NCBI GenBank assembly: GCA_016932995.1
Contig: JAFGBU010000010.1
Coordinates: 1 to 64,000, forward strand
Source of the DNA: Desulfovibrionaceae bacterium
GTDB taxonomy: Bacteria; Desulfobacterota; Desulfovibrionia; Desulfovibrionales; Desulfovibrionaceae
Length of the DNA stretch: 64,000 bases
Reading direction: 5' to 3'
Below, one piece after another: positions 49,407 to 58,422 of this stretch (the stretch's first letter is position 1; every line of letters starts with the position of its first letter). Position numbers and translations under genes: made by a program. The notes below the pieces were generated by a model. The model searched no databases. It was given only the letters and a program-made list of their open reading frames with translations, and had not been told where the DNA came from.

Positions 49407-51009
49407 CCACTGTCTCCAGATAGTCTTGGGCCTTGGCCAGTTGAGCGGCCAGCAGTTCCTCAAGGGATTGACCCTCGCCGCCGATGCGGCCGGCGAACCT
49501 GCGCCTGGCCCGGTCCTGCCTGACGAACTCGTTCAGCAGGATCAGGCACCACTTGATCCGGTAAAGGGGAAAAAACGCCTTGGCGCGTTTTGCCAGGCCC
49601 GGGCTGTCCAGACCCTTTAAAAAACGCCGCGTAAAACGCCTGCGAAGCCCGCGTTCGAGCCCCATGGCCGGGTGCTGCACAAAGTCGCACAGGGTCTTGG
49701 CCGGGTCGTCGCGGCCGAAGTACTCGAAGTCCAGGAAGCACAGGCTGCGGTCCGGCCTGCGCAGGGCGTTGTGGAACCCGAAGTCCGAAGGCGAAAGCGT
49801 GCGCGCCGCGGGGTCGAGGTCCTGGTCCCAGGCCTGGCCGGTCCGGGCCAGGTCCCGGCGCGCGGCCCGGATGCGGCCCGCGGCCTGGTCCCTGATGCGC
49901 GAGCGCAGGTCCGCAAAGGCCTCATGCGCCGCCCCGACGCCGGAGACCGCCTCCAGCCGCGCCAGCCTTGAAAACAGGTTCCGCTCCAGGGCCAGGCCGC
50001 TGTAGCAGGCCTCGGAGGCGTCGGGCACGGACTCCCCGGCCCCCGAACGGTCGTGCTGGCCCTTGAGCGCGACCAGAAAGTCCACGGCCGCGTCGATGTC
50101 CCCGGCCCCGGGCCGGCCCGGGGGATGCCCCTGGACAAAGTCCATGACCAGGGCCCCGCACCCCTCGTCCCAGGCCACGAGCCCGGGCGCGGGCAGGCCC
50201 GCCCGGCCGCACACGGTCAGGCCCAGGCGCTCGGCCCCGAGCCGGTCGCGCGGATCAAGCCGGTCCCGGAAATACCTCTTGCCCGCCAGGACCCTGCCGT
50301 CGGCGCAGGAGAGCATGAACAGGCGGCTGTTGCCGCCCCGGCAGGGCATGGCCGAGACCCGGGCCGGCCCGCCCACAAGGGCCGACCAGTCGCAGTCCTC
50401 CGCGGACCCGCCGAGCACCTCGCGGCTGACCGCGTCCCAGTCCGGGCAGGGCTCAAGGCCCGCGACCGGGCACTGCGGGCCCGCGCCGAACAGGACCCTG
50501 CGCAGGGACCCGGAGAGCCCGGGCTCCTCAAAGACCTCGATCAGGTCGTCCACGAACACCTCGCAGCCGAGCTCTGTGATCCGCGCGGCCTTCATGTCCC
50601 GCGTGGACTCGAAATAGACCCGCTCCGGGCCCAGGCCGCAGGCCTGGAAAAATCCCTTGTCCCGCAGCCAGGAAAGGGCCGTCTCGCGCATGTTGCAGCT
50701 CCTGGCGGCATCCATCCCCGCGTACTCGGTCTTGTGGCTGACGATGTACAAAACGTGCCCGGCCCGGGCCGCGGCCCTGAAGAACTCGATCGCCCCGGGC
50801 AATATCTCGGCCTCGGCCATGCGCGGGCCGTAGGCCTCGGCCTGGAGGACCTGCCAGGCCTCGTCGCCCGGACCCCGCCTGACCGCGTCCCTGACCGCGG
50901 CCTTGGACGCGGGCGTCGAGGGCTCGATGTAGCCGCGCTCCACGCCCAACAGGTGAAAGAGCCGGTCGTAGCCGACTATGGTGTTGTCCAGGTCCACGCC
51001 GATGATCAC
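49369..51009 (-). CDS. HAD phosphatase fused to an APH/choline-kinase-like domain
   Basis: 546 residues, GTG start overlapping the previous stop (GTGA) with AAGGGGCGGCG upstream. The first 210 residues are a HAD domain: GVDLDNTIVGYD (motif I DxDNT), IVSHKTE (motif II), the lysine stretch after YFESTRDMKA and VFVDDLIE (motif IV). The rest is an aminoglycoside-phosphotransferase fold: nucleotide-binding AMPCRGGNSRLFML, and SPSDFGFHN as the catalytic loop (Asp, Asn) with FLDFEYFGRDDP as the metal-binding Asp region. One polypeptide would remove and add phosphate; a sugar or sugar-1-phosphate substrate is likely in this locus. Confidence 0.75.
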   Translation of the reverse strand: MIIGVDLDNTIVGYDRLFHLLGVERGYIEPSTPASKAAVRDAVRRGPGDEAWQVLQAEAYGPRMAEAEILPGAIEFFRAAARAGHVLYIVSHKTEYAGMDAARSCNMRETALSWLRDKGFFQACGLGPERVYFESTRDMKAARITELGCEVFVDDLIEVFEEPGLSGSLRRVLFGAGPQCPVAGLEPCPDWDAVSREVLGGSAEDCDWSALVGGPARVSAMPCRGGNSRLFMLSCADGRVLAGKRYFRDRLDPRDRLGAERLGLTVCGRAGLPAPGLVAWDEGCGALVMDFVQGHPPGRPGAGDIDAAVDFLVALKGQHDRSGAGESVPDASEACYSGLALERNLFSRLARLEAVSGVGAAHEAFADLRSRIRDQAAGRIRAARRDLARTGQAWDQDLDPAARTLSPSDFGFHNALRRPDRSLCFLDFEYFGRDDPAKTLCDFVQHPAMGLERGLRRRFTRRFLKGLDSPGLAKRAKAFFPLYRIKWCLILLNEFVRQDRARRRFAGRIGGEGQSLEELLAAQLAKAQDYLETVDEEHERLREDLA

Positions 51010-52856
51010 CGCCGCCCCTTGCCGATCTTTTTCAGTTGCGCGTCGAGCAGGTCGCACAAAACGCCGGCCATGCCCGCCAGGTGGCTGAAGTAGTACTGCA
51101 CGCCGTAGGACGGCAGGTCCCGGTCGAAAAAGTAGTAGTGGAACAGCTCGTTCACGAACCTGTTCCTCTTGGTGCCCTTTATCCAGTCCCCGAAAAACGG
51201 GTCCTGCCTGGTCTCGTGGGGGCAGTAGCGCTGGAGCATGAAGGAGACGTTGTTCTTGTCGAACTCGGCGATCCAGGCCGAAGCGTCCTCGACCACGCCC
51301 GGGTCGCGGACCACCCTTTCGGATATCTCGTCCGCGATCCCCTTGACCTTGTTCCAAAAGGCCAAGTGCTCCAGGAGATAGGCCTTGACCTTGAGGGCCG
51401 GGGTGTCCGGAACGCTCAGGGGCAGGCCGCAAAACATGGCCTCGACCTCGGGGTCGGGCGCAAGGACCGGGTCCTGGTCCAGCCGCACCCTGCCGTTGAA
51501 CAGGATCGACTGCGCCGAGGTGTTGACCGCCTCCATCCCGGACATCCTGATCCTGTCCAGGAGCCAGGACGCGGCGTCCAGAAAGTTCAGGGTCGTGAAC
51601 CGGGTGCCCCCGTCCCGGACAGTGACCGGGCACAGCTGGGGGTGCCTGTTGATGAGCGCGGGACCTTCGTCCCCGGACCCGGGCCTGCCGGCATAGGCCA
51701 GGGAGTAGGGGTCGGGCGAGCAGAGCTGGGCGCCCACGAAGACCGCCCGGGAGCAGCCCATGTACCGGGCCAGGGAAAAGGCCGCGGTGATCACCGAGCC
51801 GTGCAGCTCGAGCTTGTCGCGGACCGGGAAGGGCTGGTCCGAGACGTTGCCGAAGAAGTAGACCCTGGGGAACAGGCCGTTGCCCGCGAACGACAGGCAA
51901 TGGGCCACCAGATAGGTCCGGGGCATGGGCGCAAGGCCCTTGAACGTGGCCTCGACCGATATGGAGGTGTCGTTGATCAGGGCGAAGTGCGGTTCAACCC
52001 CCGCGGCCTGGAGCGTCTTGAGCGCGCTGTTGACCGCCACGATCACGGCCCGGTCCCGGTTACGGGCCAGCCAGTCCAGCTTGGCCTCGAGGTCCGGGCC
52101 GGCCGCGACCAGGACGGCGGTCTTGCCCTTGAAGCGGCCCTTGAGGTCCTGGAGGGTCCCGGCCGAAAGGTTGGCCACAAAGTTCTCGTACCTGTGGGTC
52201 ACGCAGTCGTAGTTCTCGGTCCGGGCCATGGTCCTGAGCGGCCGGCCCCAGACGTTGTCCTGGCTGCCCAGGGGATACAGGGCGTGGCGGTAGAAGAATA
52301 TCTCCATGCCCCGGATGACCCGGTCCAGGTACCCGGAGTGGCGGGTCTCCATGCCCTGCTGGACAAAGAACACCGGGTATCCGGCGCTGCACACGTCCCA
52401 GGAAAGGACCATGCCCAGGGGCGGGACCAGCCGGTCGACCATGCCGACGAACAGGAAGACCTTGTTGCTTTTCAATACCTCGGCCGGATAGCGGTCCACG
52501 AACCGGGCGGCCAGATCGAAGTTGGGCTCGAAGACCAGCTTGACCGGCTCGGGCAGGCGAACGGCCCGGTCCAGGACCTCGGACTGCCCGGCGCCCGCAA
52601 AGACCAGAAACCGGGTGTTGGCCACGGCCTGGTCCAGGGTCGTTCCCTGGGGCAGAAAGTCGAACACCTGCCTGCGCCCGTCCAGCTTGAGCGAGTCAAA
52701 GGGCGTCTGGAGGTGCGGATCGAGATAGGCCCACAGGGGCGTGTGCGCGGAAAACCCGTGCCCCCCGCGCTCCTCAAGACCCGAGGCCGCGACCTCGCTC
52801 ATGACCAGGAGCTTGGCCCGCATCAGTTCCTCGAACCTGGCAGCCGGCTCCATCAC
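51006..52856 (-). CDS. DUF115 protein, Maf-type flagellin-glycosylation factor
   Basis: 616 residues. The central DUF115 (MptE-like) domain spans about 210-400: LKGRFKGKTAVLVAAGPDLEAKLDWL, VNSALKTLQAAGVEPHFALINDTS and FVGAQLCSPDPYSLAYAGRPG. Maf proteins with this domain attach nonulosonic acids to flagellin in Campylobacter, Aeromonas and relatives. Flanking regions are long and helical, as usual for Maf. No flagellar structural genes are in the window, so the acceptor is inferred. Confidence 0.82.
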   Translation of the reverse strand: MMEPAARFEELMRAKLLVMSEVAASGLEERGGHGFSAHTPLWAYLDPHLQTPFDSLKLDGRRQVFDFLPQGTTLDQAVANTRFLVFAGAGQSEVLDRAVRLPEPVKLVFEPNFDLAARFVDRYPAEVLKSNKVFLFVGMVDRLVPPLGMVLSWDVCSAGYPVFFVQQGMETRHSGYLDRVIRGMEIFFYRHALYPLGSQDNVWGRPLRTMARTENYDCVTHRYENFVANLSAGTLQDLKGRFKGKTAVLVAAGPDLEAKLDWLARNRDRAVIVAVNSALKTLQAAGVEPHFALINDTSISVEATFKGLAPMPRTYLVAHCLSFAGNGLFPRVYFFGNVSDQPFPVRDKLELHGSVITAAFSLARYMGCSRAVFVGAQLCSPDPYSLAYAGRPGSGDEGPALINRHPQLCPVTVRDGGTRFTTLNFLDAASWLLDRIRMSGMEAVNTSAQSILFNGRVRLDQDPVLAPDPEVEAMFCGLPLSVPDTPALKVKAYLLEHLAFWNKVKGIADEISERVVRDPGVVEDASAWIAEFDKNNVSFMLQRYCPHETRQDPFFGDWIKGTKRNRFVNELFHYYFFDRDLPSYGVQYYFSHLAGMAGVLCDLLDAQLKKIGKGRR

Positions 52857-53698
52857 CGGTCCTCCTCTTGCAGGTCCTCGGCAAAACGCTCCACCGCCCG
52901 CCGCCAGTCCCCGCAGGGCTCAAGCACCCGGCTGGCAAGGCTCAGGTTGAGCAGGGCCTTGTCCTTTCCGAACCAGGCCGCCTCGACCGGAATGATCTTT
53001 GCGGCGATCCCCAGGCGCTGCGTGGCGTAGCTGAATATCTCGTACAGCGAGGCCCGATCCGAGCTCGCCAAATGAAAGGTCCCGGACGCGCCCCGGTCCA
53101 CGAGCGAACGGATCACCCGGGCCGCGTCGTTGACCTCCAGCGGGGAGTGCATGACGTCCATGGCCACGCGCACCGGCCTTCCGCCCCTGGCCTGCTCGAT
53201 CAGCCGGGTCAAAATCTGGTTCTGCGGCCTGCGCGGCGCGCCGAGGACCATGGGCAGCCTGAGCACGCAGCACCCGCGGTCGGACATGGCCCCGCGCACC
53301 AGCCTCTCGCCCTCGAACTTGCTTCTGCCGTAGTCGTCCACCGGCTGCGGGGCGTCGCTCTCCAGCCACGGCCCGGGGCCCGGCCGACCGAACACGCGCG
53401 AGCTGCTCAGGAACACGTAGCCCACGCCCAGCCGGGCGCAGACCTCGGCCATCTTCCCGGGCAGGCGGGCGTTTATGTCCATGATCTCCAAGGCCGGGCC
53501 CCTGTTCACGCCCGCGGCGTTGACCACGGCCCGAGGGCGGTGGAGCCCGCAGAGCCGCTCAAGGCCCTGGGCGTCCGCGATGTCCAGGTCCTCCCGGCCC
53601 AGGCCGACCGCGGCAGGGCCGAAGGCCCGGACCAGCGCCGCGCCGACCATGCCCCTGGCCCCGGTGATCAATACCTTGTTCAACGCCTTATTCCCCAA
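52853..53698 (-). CDS. dTDP-4-dehydrorhamnose-reductase-like SDR (RmlD family)
   Basis: 281 residues. VLITGARGMVGAALVRAFG at the start (NADPH), VVNAAGVNRG, VFLSSSRVFG and YGRSKFEGE with catalytic Tyr and Lys. Length and the compact first strand-turn match RmlD rather than the epimerases at 43898 and 44915. It would reduce a 4-keto sugar made by a dehydratase. It overlaps the DUF115 gene by four bases (ATGA). Confidence 0.84.
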   Translation of the reverse strand: MGNKALNKVLITGARGMVGAALVRAFGPAAVGLGREDLDIADAQGLERLCGLHRPRAVVNAAGVNRGPALEIMDINARLPGKMAEVCARLGVGYVFLSSSRVFGRPGPGPWLESDAPQPVDDYGRSKFEGERLVRGAMSDRGCCVLRLPMVLGAPRRPQNQILTRLIEQARGGRPVRVAMDVMHSPLEVNDAARVIRSLVDRGASGTFHLASSDRASLYEIFSYATQRLGIAAKIIPVEAAWFGKDKALLNLSLASRVLEPCGDWRRAVERFAEDLQEEDR

Positions 53699-53701
53699 AG
53701 C

Positions 53702-54904
53702 CTACTTGCGGTACCAGCCCTCGACCTTGAGTATCGCCCGCAGGACGTCCTCGGCCTCCTGCTCGCCGTAGCGCTCGTTCAGGTACAGGTTGAACGAGCG
53801 GTCGCGCACCGAGCGCGCGTTCGGGGTGTCGAAGGCGTCGGACAGATACGGCCGGGCGAACTCCCAGGTGGACACCAGGCAGCCGTAATGCTCGCCCAGG
53901 CCGATGCCCTCGGCCCGCACGGCAAGGGCGAACTCGGTCTTGGAGCACTTGATCCGGTCCACGTCGACCATGATCGGAAAATAGAACGGCGAAAACCCGT
54001 CGTGAAAGGCGTACGGGCTGCAGACCTCGGACTCCTTGAGGCGCTCGATGACCTTCTTGACGAACCCGACCCGGGCCGCGACGCAGTCGTCGAGCCTTTT
54101 AAGCGAGGCCAGGCCTATGGCGCAGGACAGCTCGTCGGTGTTGAAGTTCAAGGCCGGGAACAGGGCGTGGCCCGGGTTGCGCAGGTCGATGTCCGTGCGC
54201 CAGGAGGGCTTGCCCCTGTCCGCGTGGCCCAGGGCCAGGCGGTAGGTGGCCAGGTCCGGGGCCCAGACCAGGCCGCCGCTGGCGCCCGCGGTCAGGGTCT
54301 TGCGGTACATGGTCGAAAACGCGGCGATGTCGCCCACGGTCCCGACCTTGCGGCCCCTCCAGGTCCCGCCCGGGCACTGGCTGCAATCCTCAAGGACCTT
54401 GACCCCGCGCCTGTGGGCCTCGTCCACCAGGCGGTCTATCTCCAGGGGCTCGCCCGCGCTGTGCACCGCGAGCACAGCCGAGGTCCGGTCCGTGACCCGG
54501 TCCAGGAACTGGTCCGGGCCCATGTTGTAGGAGCCGGGCGCGCTGTCCGCGACCACCGGGACCAGGCCCTGCATGATGATGCAGTTCAAGGGGCCGCTGT
54601 CGGTCACCGGCGAGATGATCACCTCGCTGCCCTTTGGGGGCGCAAGGGCGGCCAGGGCCACGTAGACCGAGGCCGTGCCCGAGGACACCGCGTCCGCGTA
54701 CCCGCCGCCCAGGTACCGGGCAAAGGCCTCGCAGAACATCCGCTCGTAGCGGCCCTGGTACGGGGGGTCCTCGTCCCTGGACACGAAATGGTCCACCGCC
54801 TCGCGCAACATGGCCTGCTCGGCCGGGCCAAAGGCCCGGCGCGCGGGCATGGGGTTCGGGCGCACCTTTTCGCCGCCGTGTATCGCCAGCTTCCGCTTGC
54901 TCAT
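53702..54904 (-). CDS. DegT/DnrJ/EryC1-family PLP sugar aminotransferase
   Basis: 400 residues. DAVSSGTASVYVALAAL (phosphate-binding), VLAVHSAGEP, VLEDCSQCPGG (Asp that pairs with the pyridine ring) and AFSTMYRKTLTAGASGG, in which K202 should form the PLP aldimine. The family transfers an amino group from glutamate to a keto-sugar nucleotide (PseC, ArnB, DegT). The amino sugar produced could be the substrate of the downstream formyltransferase-GNAT protein. Confidence 0.9.
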   Translation of the reverse strand: MSKRKLAIHGGEKVRPNPMPARRAFGPAEQAMLREAVDHFVSRDEDPPYQGRYERMFCEAFARYLGGGYADAVSSGTASVYVALAALAPPKGSEVIISPVTDSGPLNCIIMQGLVPVVADSAPGSYNMGPDQFLDRVTDRTSAVLAVHSAGEPLEIDRLVDEAHRRGVKVLEDCSQCPGGTWRGRKVGTVGDIAAFSTMYRKTLTAGASGGLVWAPDLATYRLALGHADRGKPSWRTDIDLRNPGHALFPALNFNTDELSCAIGLASLKRLDDCVAARVGFVKKVIERLKESEVCSPYAFHDGFSPFYFPIMVDVDRIKCSKTEFALAVRAEGIGLGEHYGCLVSTWEFARPYLSDAFDTPNARSVRDRSFNLYLNERYGEQEAEDVLRAILKVEGWYRK

Positions 54905-54929
54905 CCCCTTGATCCTCGCTCTTTCAGAC

Positions 54930-56114
54930 TCACAAAAAACGCGCCTCCATGTACACCTCGGTCTTAGGCTCGAAACGGCTCATGCCCGCGTGGCGCTCCC
55001 CGGGCCTGACCACGGGCATGCCGACCTTGTCAAAGGTCTTGATCGAGGCCGGGTTGACCTTCTTGGCCATGGCGAAGATCATGTCCACCCGTCTGGTGGA
55101 GCGGATGCCCTCGATGGCCTTGGCCAGCATCTCGGCGCCGTAGCCCAGGCCCCTGAAGTCCGGGTCCAGGTTGATGCTCGTCTCGTAGGCGTTGTCCATG
55201 CGCCTGTCGAAGCGCACGTTCCCGATCCTTTTGCCTGCGACAAGCCCGATGTACATGAGCGTGTCCGGGCTCTTGAGCATCCGGGCGAACCATTCGCAGT
55301 GGCCTTCCCAGCCTATGTAATCGTTCTGCTTGAACATCCTTCTGGTGAGCGGCTCGTTGACCCACAGCCAGTTGACCAGCAGGTCGGCCTCCTCGGCCCG
55401 GCGCACCAGGACCTCGCCCCGATCCCCGGCCGGGAGCCGCCGGGTCGCGGCCGGAGACCGGCCCTGGGTTCCGGGGCCAAGGGGGTCGAAGCCGTGCCTG
55501 TTCACGAACCCCTCAGGGTCCTTGCGGTACTCCACGCCCAGATCAAAGATCTTGCGCACCGGCGTGTCCCAGTCGCGGCCCACCACGCCGAGGAGCCGGT
55601 CGGAAATCTTGCGGTCATGGCAGGAGCCCTCGGCCCGGATCGAGCCCTGAGGGATCGATTCGAAATCGCCGGACACAATGCCCTCCCAACGCTCCATGAA
55701 CAGGGCCTCCAAGCGGTCCATGAGCAGGTCCCAGGAGCTCTTGAGGGTCAGGTCCGGGCCGAGATCGACCCGCTCCTGGACGATGATGTCCCCTGTGTCC
55801 ACGCCGGCGTCGATGAACTGGAGCGAGACCCCCTTGGGCGTGTCCTCGAAAAAGGACCAGACATTGCCCATCAGGCCGCGTCCCCAGGGCAGATAGGTGT
55901 TGTGCAGGTTGACGATCCTATTTTCATAGGCCGAGACCACCGGCTCCTTGAGGATGAAGCCGTATCCGTGGGCGACCATGAAATCCACGCCCAGGTCCCG
56001 GCAGGCCTCAAGGGTCAGGGGCCTGTCGCACTCGATGACCGAGTCCCCCCGGCCCGAGAGAAAGTCCTTGATCCTGTCCGAGCGCGGCGCGCCGGTCAGC
56101 AGCAGCACGTTCAT
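54930..56114 (-). CDS. Sugar formyltransferase fused to a GNAT N-acetyltransferase
   Basis: 394 residues; the ATG overlaps the preceding stop (ATGA). Residues 1-210 match the methionyl-tRNA/sugar formyltransferase fold: VNLHNTYLPWGRG with the catalytic N-x-H, and IDAGVDTGDII with the Asp. Residues about 240-394 are a GNAT domain like PseH (ADLLVNWLWVNEPLTRRMFKQN, LDPDFRGLGYGAEML with the acetyl-CoA loop). The first would formylate an amino sugar with 10-formyl-THF, the second acylate an amine or hydroxyl. Either could use the product of the DegT aminotransferase encoded next to it. Confidence 0.8.
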   Translation of the reverse strand: MNVLLLTGAPRSDRIKDFLSGRGDSVIECDRPLTLEACRDLGVDFMVAHGYGFILKEPVVSAYENRIVNLHNTYLPWGRGLMGNVWSFFEDTPKGVSLQFIDAGVDTGDIIVQERVDLGPDLTLKSSWDLLMDRLEALFMERWEGIVSGDFESIPQGSIRAEGSCHDRKISDRLLGVVGRDWDTPVRKIFDLGVEYRKDPEGFVNRHGFDPLGPGTQGRSPAATRRLPAGDRGEVLVRRAEEADLLVNWLWVNEPLTRRMFKQNDYIGWEGHCEWFARMLKSPDTLMYIGLVAGKRIGNVRFDRRMDNAYETSINLDPDFRGLGYGAEMLAKAIEGIRSTRRVDMIFAMAKKVNPASIKTFDKVGMPVVRPGERHAGMSRFEPKTEVYMEARFL

Positions 56115-57331
56115 TTCCTCGGGCCCCGCTCCTCTGCCCTGTCCAGGTCGTAGCACTCGCGGCAGAACTTGGGGATGTTGCCCTCCAGGTGCGCCCGCCT
56201 GAACCTGCGGTACTGTTTCGAGTTCCAGTGCTTCCTGAACTCCAGGGCGTTTCCGAAATCGACCTCCGGGGAGTAGCCTATGGTCCCGCAGGGGATGATC
56301 CGCAGATCAGAGGCGATGAAGGCCCTGGAAAAGGGCACCGGGCAAAGGGTCTCGGGCGAGCCGACCCGGAAGCGGTCCGTGCAGTTCCAGACCGAGACGT
56401 CCACGCCCTCCTTTTTGCCCACCTCTATGATCCTGGCCTCCTCCTCCGGGCTGAAGGCCTTGGTCTTGAGGTCGTCGAAGCAGTCCTCCTCGCCCCAGCC
56501 GGTGAGGACCACGGAGTAGGTCATGCGCCGAAAGCCCATGCCGGCGGCCAGCTCTATGAAGTCCAGGAGCTGGTGCCGGTTGTTGTTCTGGAGCAGGACC
56601 CACATGCGCGTGTAGTCCCGGTCCTTGGTGGCCACGTACTCGTTCATGAGCTTTAAGTTGGCCACGATGCGCTCGAAGTCCGAGCCGACCCTGATGCGCT
56701 CGAAGACCTCCTTGGTCGCCCCGTCAAACGAGGTCTGGACCTCGCCGATCCCGGAGTCGATGAGCCGCTTGTAGTTCTCGTCCTTGTGCAGGAGCGATCC
56801 GTTCACCGTGGTGCGCACCCAGGTGTCCCTGGAGATGGCGTAGCTGATCATGTCGAACAGGTCCGGGTTCAGGAGCGGCTCGCCCACGCCCTGGACCTTG
56901 ACCTCCACGAACTGGGGGTTGGTGTCCATGAAGCGCCTGAACTCGTCGAAGGTCAGCCGGGGCTTGTCCTTGGAGCGCACCCCTTCCTTGGCCCGGGCGC
57001 ACATGATGCACCGGAAGTTGCACCTGCTGTCCGGCTCGACATCCATCATGACCGGCAGGGAGTCGCAATACTCCTCGCGGATGTCCGCCTTGGCCACGAT
57101 GTAGTTCTTGAGCCGCTCCGGGAAGCGCACGAAGCCCCGGTAGTTCATCATCCGATAGGCGTACTGGTCCGGACGCGGAACGCTCAGCTTGGCGCGGTCC
57201 CGGCCCGCTTCCTGGTCGTCCACCTCGGCCCGGAGCTTGTCCGGGTGGTCCACGTAGTCCCTGGCCTCGGCCATGGCCTCCTCGAACCTGGGGCCGAAGC
57301 GTTGCTCAAAGGTCTGTTGATCCAGCAGCAT
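56111..57331 (-). CDS. Radical SAM/SPASM protein A of the glycan locus
   Basis: 406 residues from the ATG at 57331 (AGGGGGTGG in front). CNFRCIMC (C-x3-C-x2-C) at about 78-86 binds the radical 4Fe-4S cluster; the C-terminal cysteines (CTDRF, CPVPF, IPCGTIG, CRECYD) fit a SPASM auxiliary-cluster domain. SPASM enzymes modify peptides or sugars (carbon-hydrogen abstraction). It lies beside a second radical SAM gene and a methyltransferase gene, which may form a unit acting on one substrate. Confidence 0.85.
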   Translation of the reverse strand: MLLDQQTFEQRFGPRFEEAMAEARDYVDHPDKLRAEVDDQEAGRDRAKLSVPRPDQYAYRMMNYRGFVRFPERLKNYIVAKADIREEYCDSLPVMMDVEPDSRCNFRCIMCARAKEGVRSKDKPRLTFDEFRRFMDTNPQFVEVKVQGVGEPLLNPDLFDMISYAISRDTWVRTTVNGSLLHKDENYKRLIDSGIGEVQTSFDGATKEVFERIRVGSDFERIVANLKLMNEYVATKDRDYTRMWVLLQNNNRHQLLDFIELAAGMGFRRMTYSVVLTGWGEEDCFDDLKTKAFSPEEEARIIEVGKKEGVDVSVWNCTDRFRVGSPETLCPVPFSRAFIASDLRIIPCGTIGYSPEVDFGNALEFRKHWNSKQYRRFRRAHLEGNIPKFCRECYDLDRAEERGPRK

Positions 57332-57340
57332 AACCACCCC

Positions 57341-58414
57341 CTAGACGAACTCAAGGTGCCGACGGTCCGTGCTCAAATAGTCGAGCAGGGCCAGGTTCTT
57401 GCCGTGCTGCACGCAGTGGTGACGACAGACAACGGACGGGTCCAGGCCGCGGGCCGCCCCGCGATAGGCCTCGGAGGCCCAAAAGTCCTTCAGGGACATG
57501 TCCTTGAGCGAGCCGAGCAGGCCGGTCTTGGTGTAGGCCTTGTCCTGGCAGGCGTAGACCCCGAGGTCAGCGGCGATGACGTTCAGAAAGCCGCAGATAA
57601 ACGGACACCAGTGATAGGGCTTGCGGTAGGCGATACTCAGCTCGTGAAACTTGTTGATCACCCGGAAGCCGTCGCCTGAAAGCTCCTTTTCCGCCCGCCG
57701 GACCTCGGACAAAACCTGCTCGAAGTGCGGCCGGTGGTAGTCGTTGTTCTCCCTGTCGTCGGTGCCCATGATGCACTCCGAGACCTTGACGTGCCCGGCC
57801 CCGGAGTCCTTCATCAGGGAGATGAATTCATAGACCTTGCCCGCGTTCAGCCTGGTGACGATGAAGTTGACGCCCAATTCGCAGTCCGGGCGCTTCATCC
57901 GGGCAAAGGCCTCGATGTTCGAGACGATGCGGCCGAACTCCTCGGGCCTGAGGCCCCGGGACTCGGCGATCAAGGCCCCGTCCGTCGAGTCCATGGAGAC
58001 CCGCACCCAGCTCGCGCCCTGGGCCAGGACCGCGGCCGCGTCGCCCTTGAGCGCGGAGCCGTTGGTCAGGGTCGCGACCTTGACCCCGCCGTCCAGAAGG
58101 GCCTGGGCCGTGTCCACGAAGTGGGGGTAGATGAGCGGCTCCCCCCCGCCGGTGAAGGTCACCGCGCGGACCCCGGACTCGATCATGTCCCGGACGATCT
58201 CCCGCATCTTGGGCTCCGGGATCATGTCCTTCTCCTTCATCATCTCCCCGAGGAACAGGTCCTCGCTGCGATAGCAGCAGTAGAAGCAGCGGTGGTTGCA
58301 GGCGTTGATCGGCTTGAGCCGCACGTGCATGGGCGCGAGCGCCTCGCCCCGGTCCAGGGCCTCGAGCCGGTCCTGGAAGTGGAACATCTTGGCTTGGCTG
58401 TATACGTTTTCCAT
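57341..58414 (-). CDS. Radical SAM/SPASM protein B of the glycan locus
   Basis: 357 residues from the ATG at 58414 (AGGGGCGG upstream). CNHRCFYC near residue 40 for the radical cluster, FTGGGEPLIYP as the SAM-binding glycine motif, and a SPASM-like end (CPFIC, ACQDKAYTKTG, CRHHC). It differs from protein A (56111) in length and in most positions, so it is not a simple duplicate. It lies between the methyltransferase gene and protein A with gaps of eight and nine bases. Confidence 0.86.
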   Translation of the reverse strand: MENVYSQAKMFHFQDRLEALDRGEALAPMHVRLKPINACNHRCFYCCYRSEDLFLGEMMKEKDMIPEPKMREIVRDMIESGVRAVTFTGGGEPLIYPHFVDTAQALLDGGVKVATLTNGSALKGDAAAVLAQGASWVRVSMDSTDGALIAESRGLRPEEFGRIVSNIEAFARMKRPDCELGVNFIVTRLNAGKVYEFISLMKDSGAGHVKVSECIMGTDDRENNDYHRPHFEQVLSEVRRAEKELSGDGFRVINKFHELSIAYRKPYHWCPFICGFLNVIAADLGVYACQDKAYTKTGLLGSLKDMSLKDFWASEAYRGAARGLDPSVVCRHHCVQHGKNLALLDYLSTDRRHLEFV

Positions 58415-58422
58415 GGCCGCCC

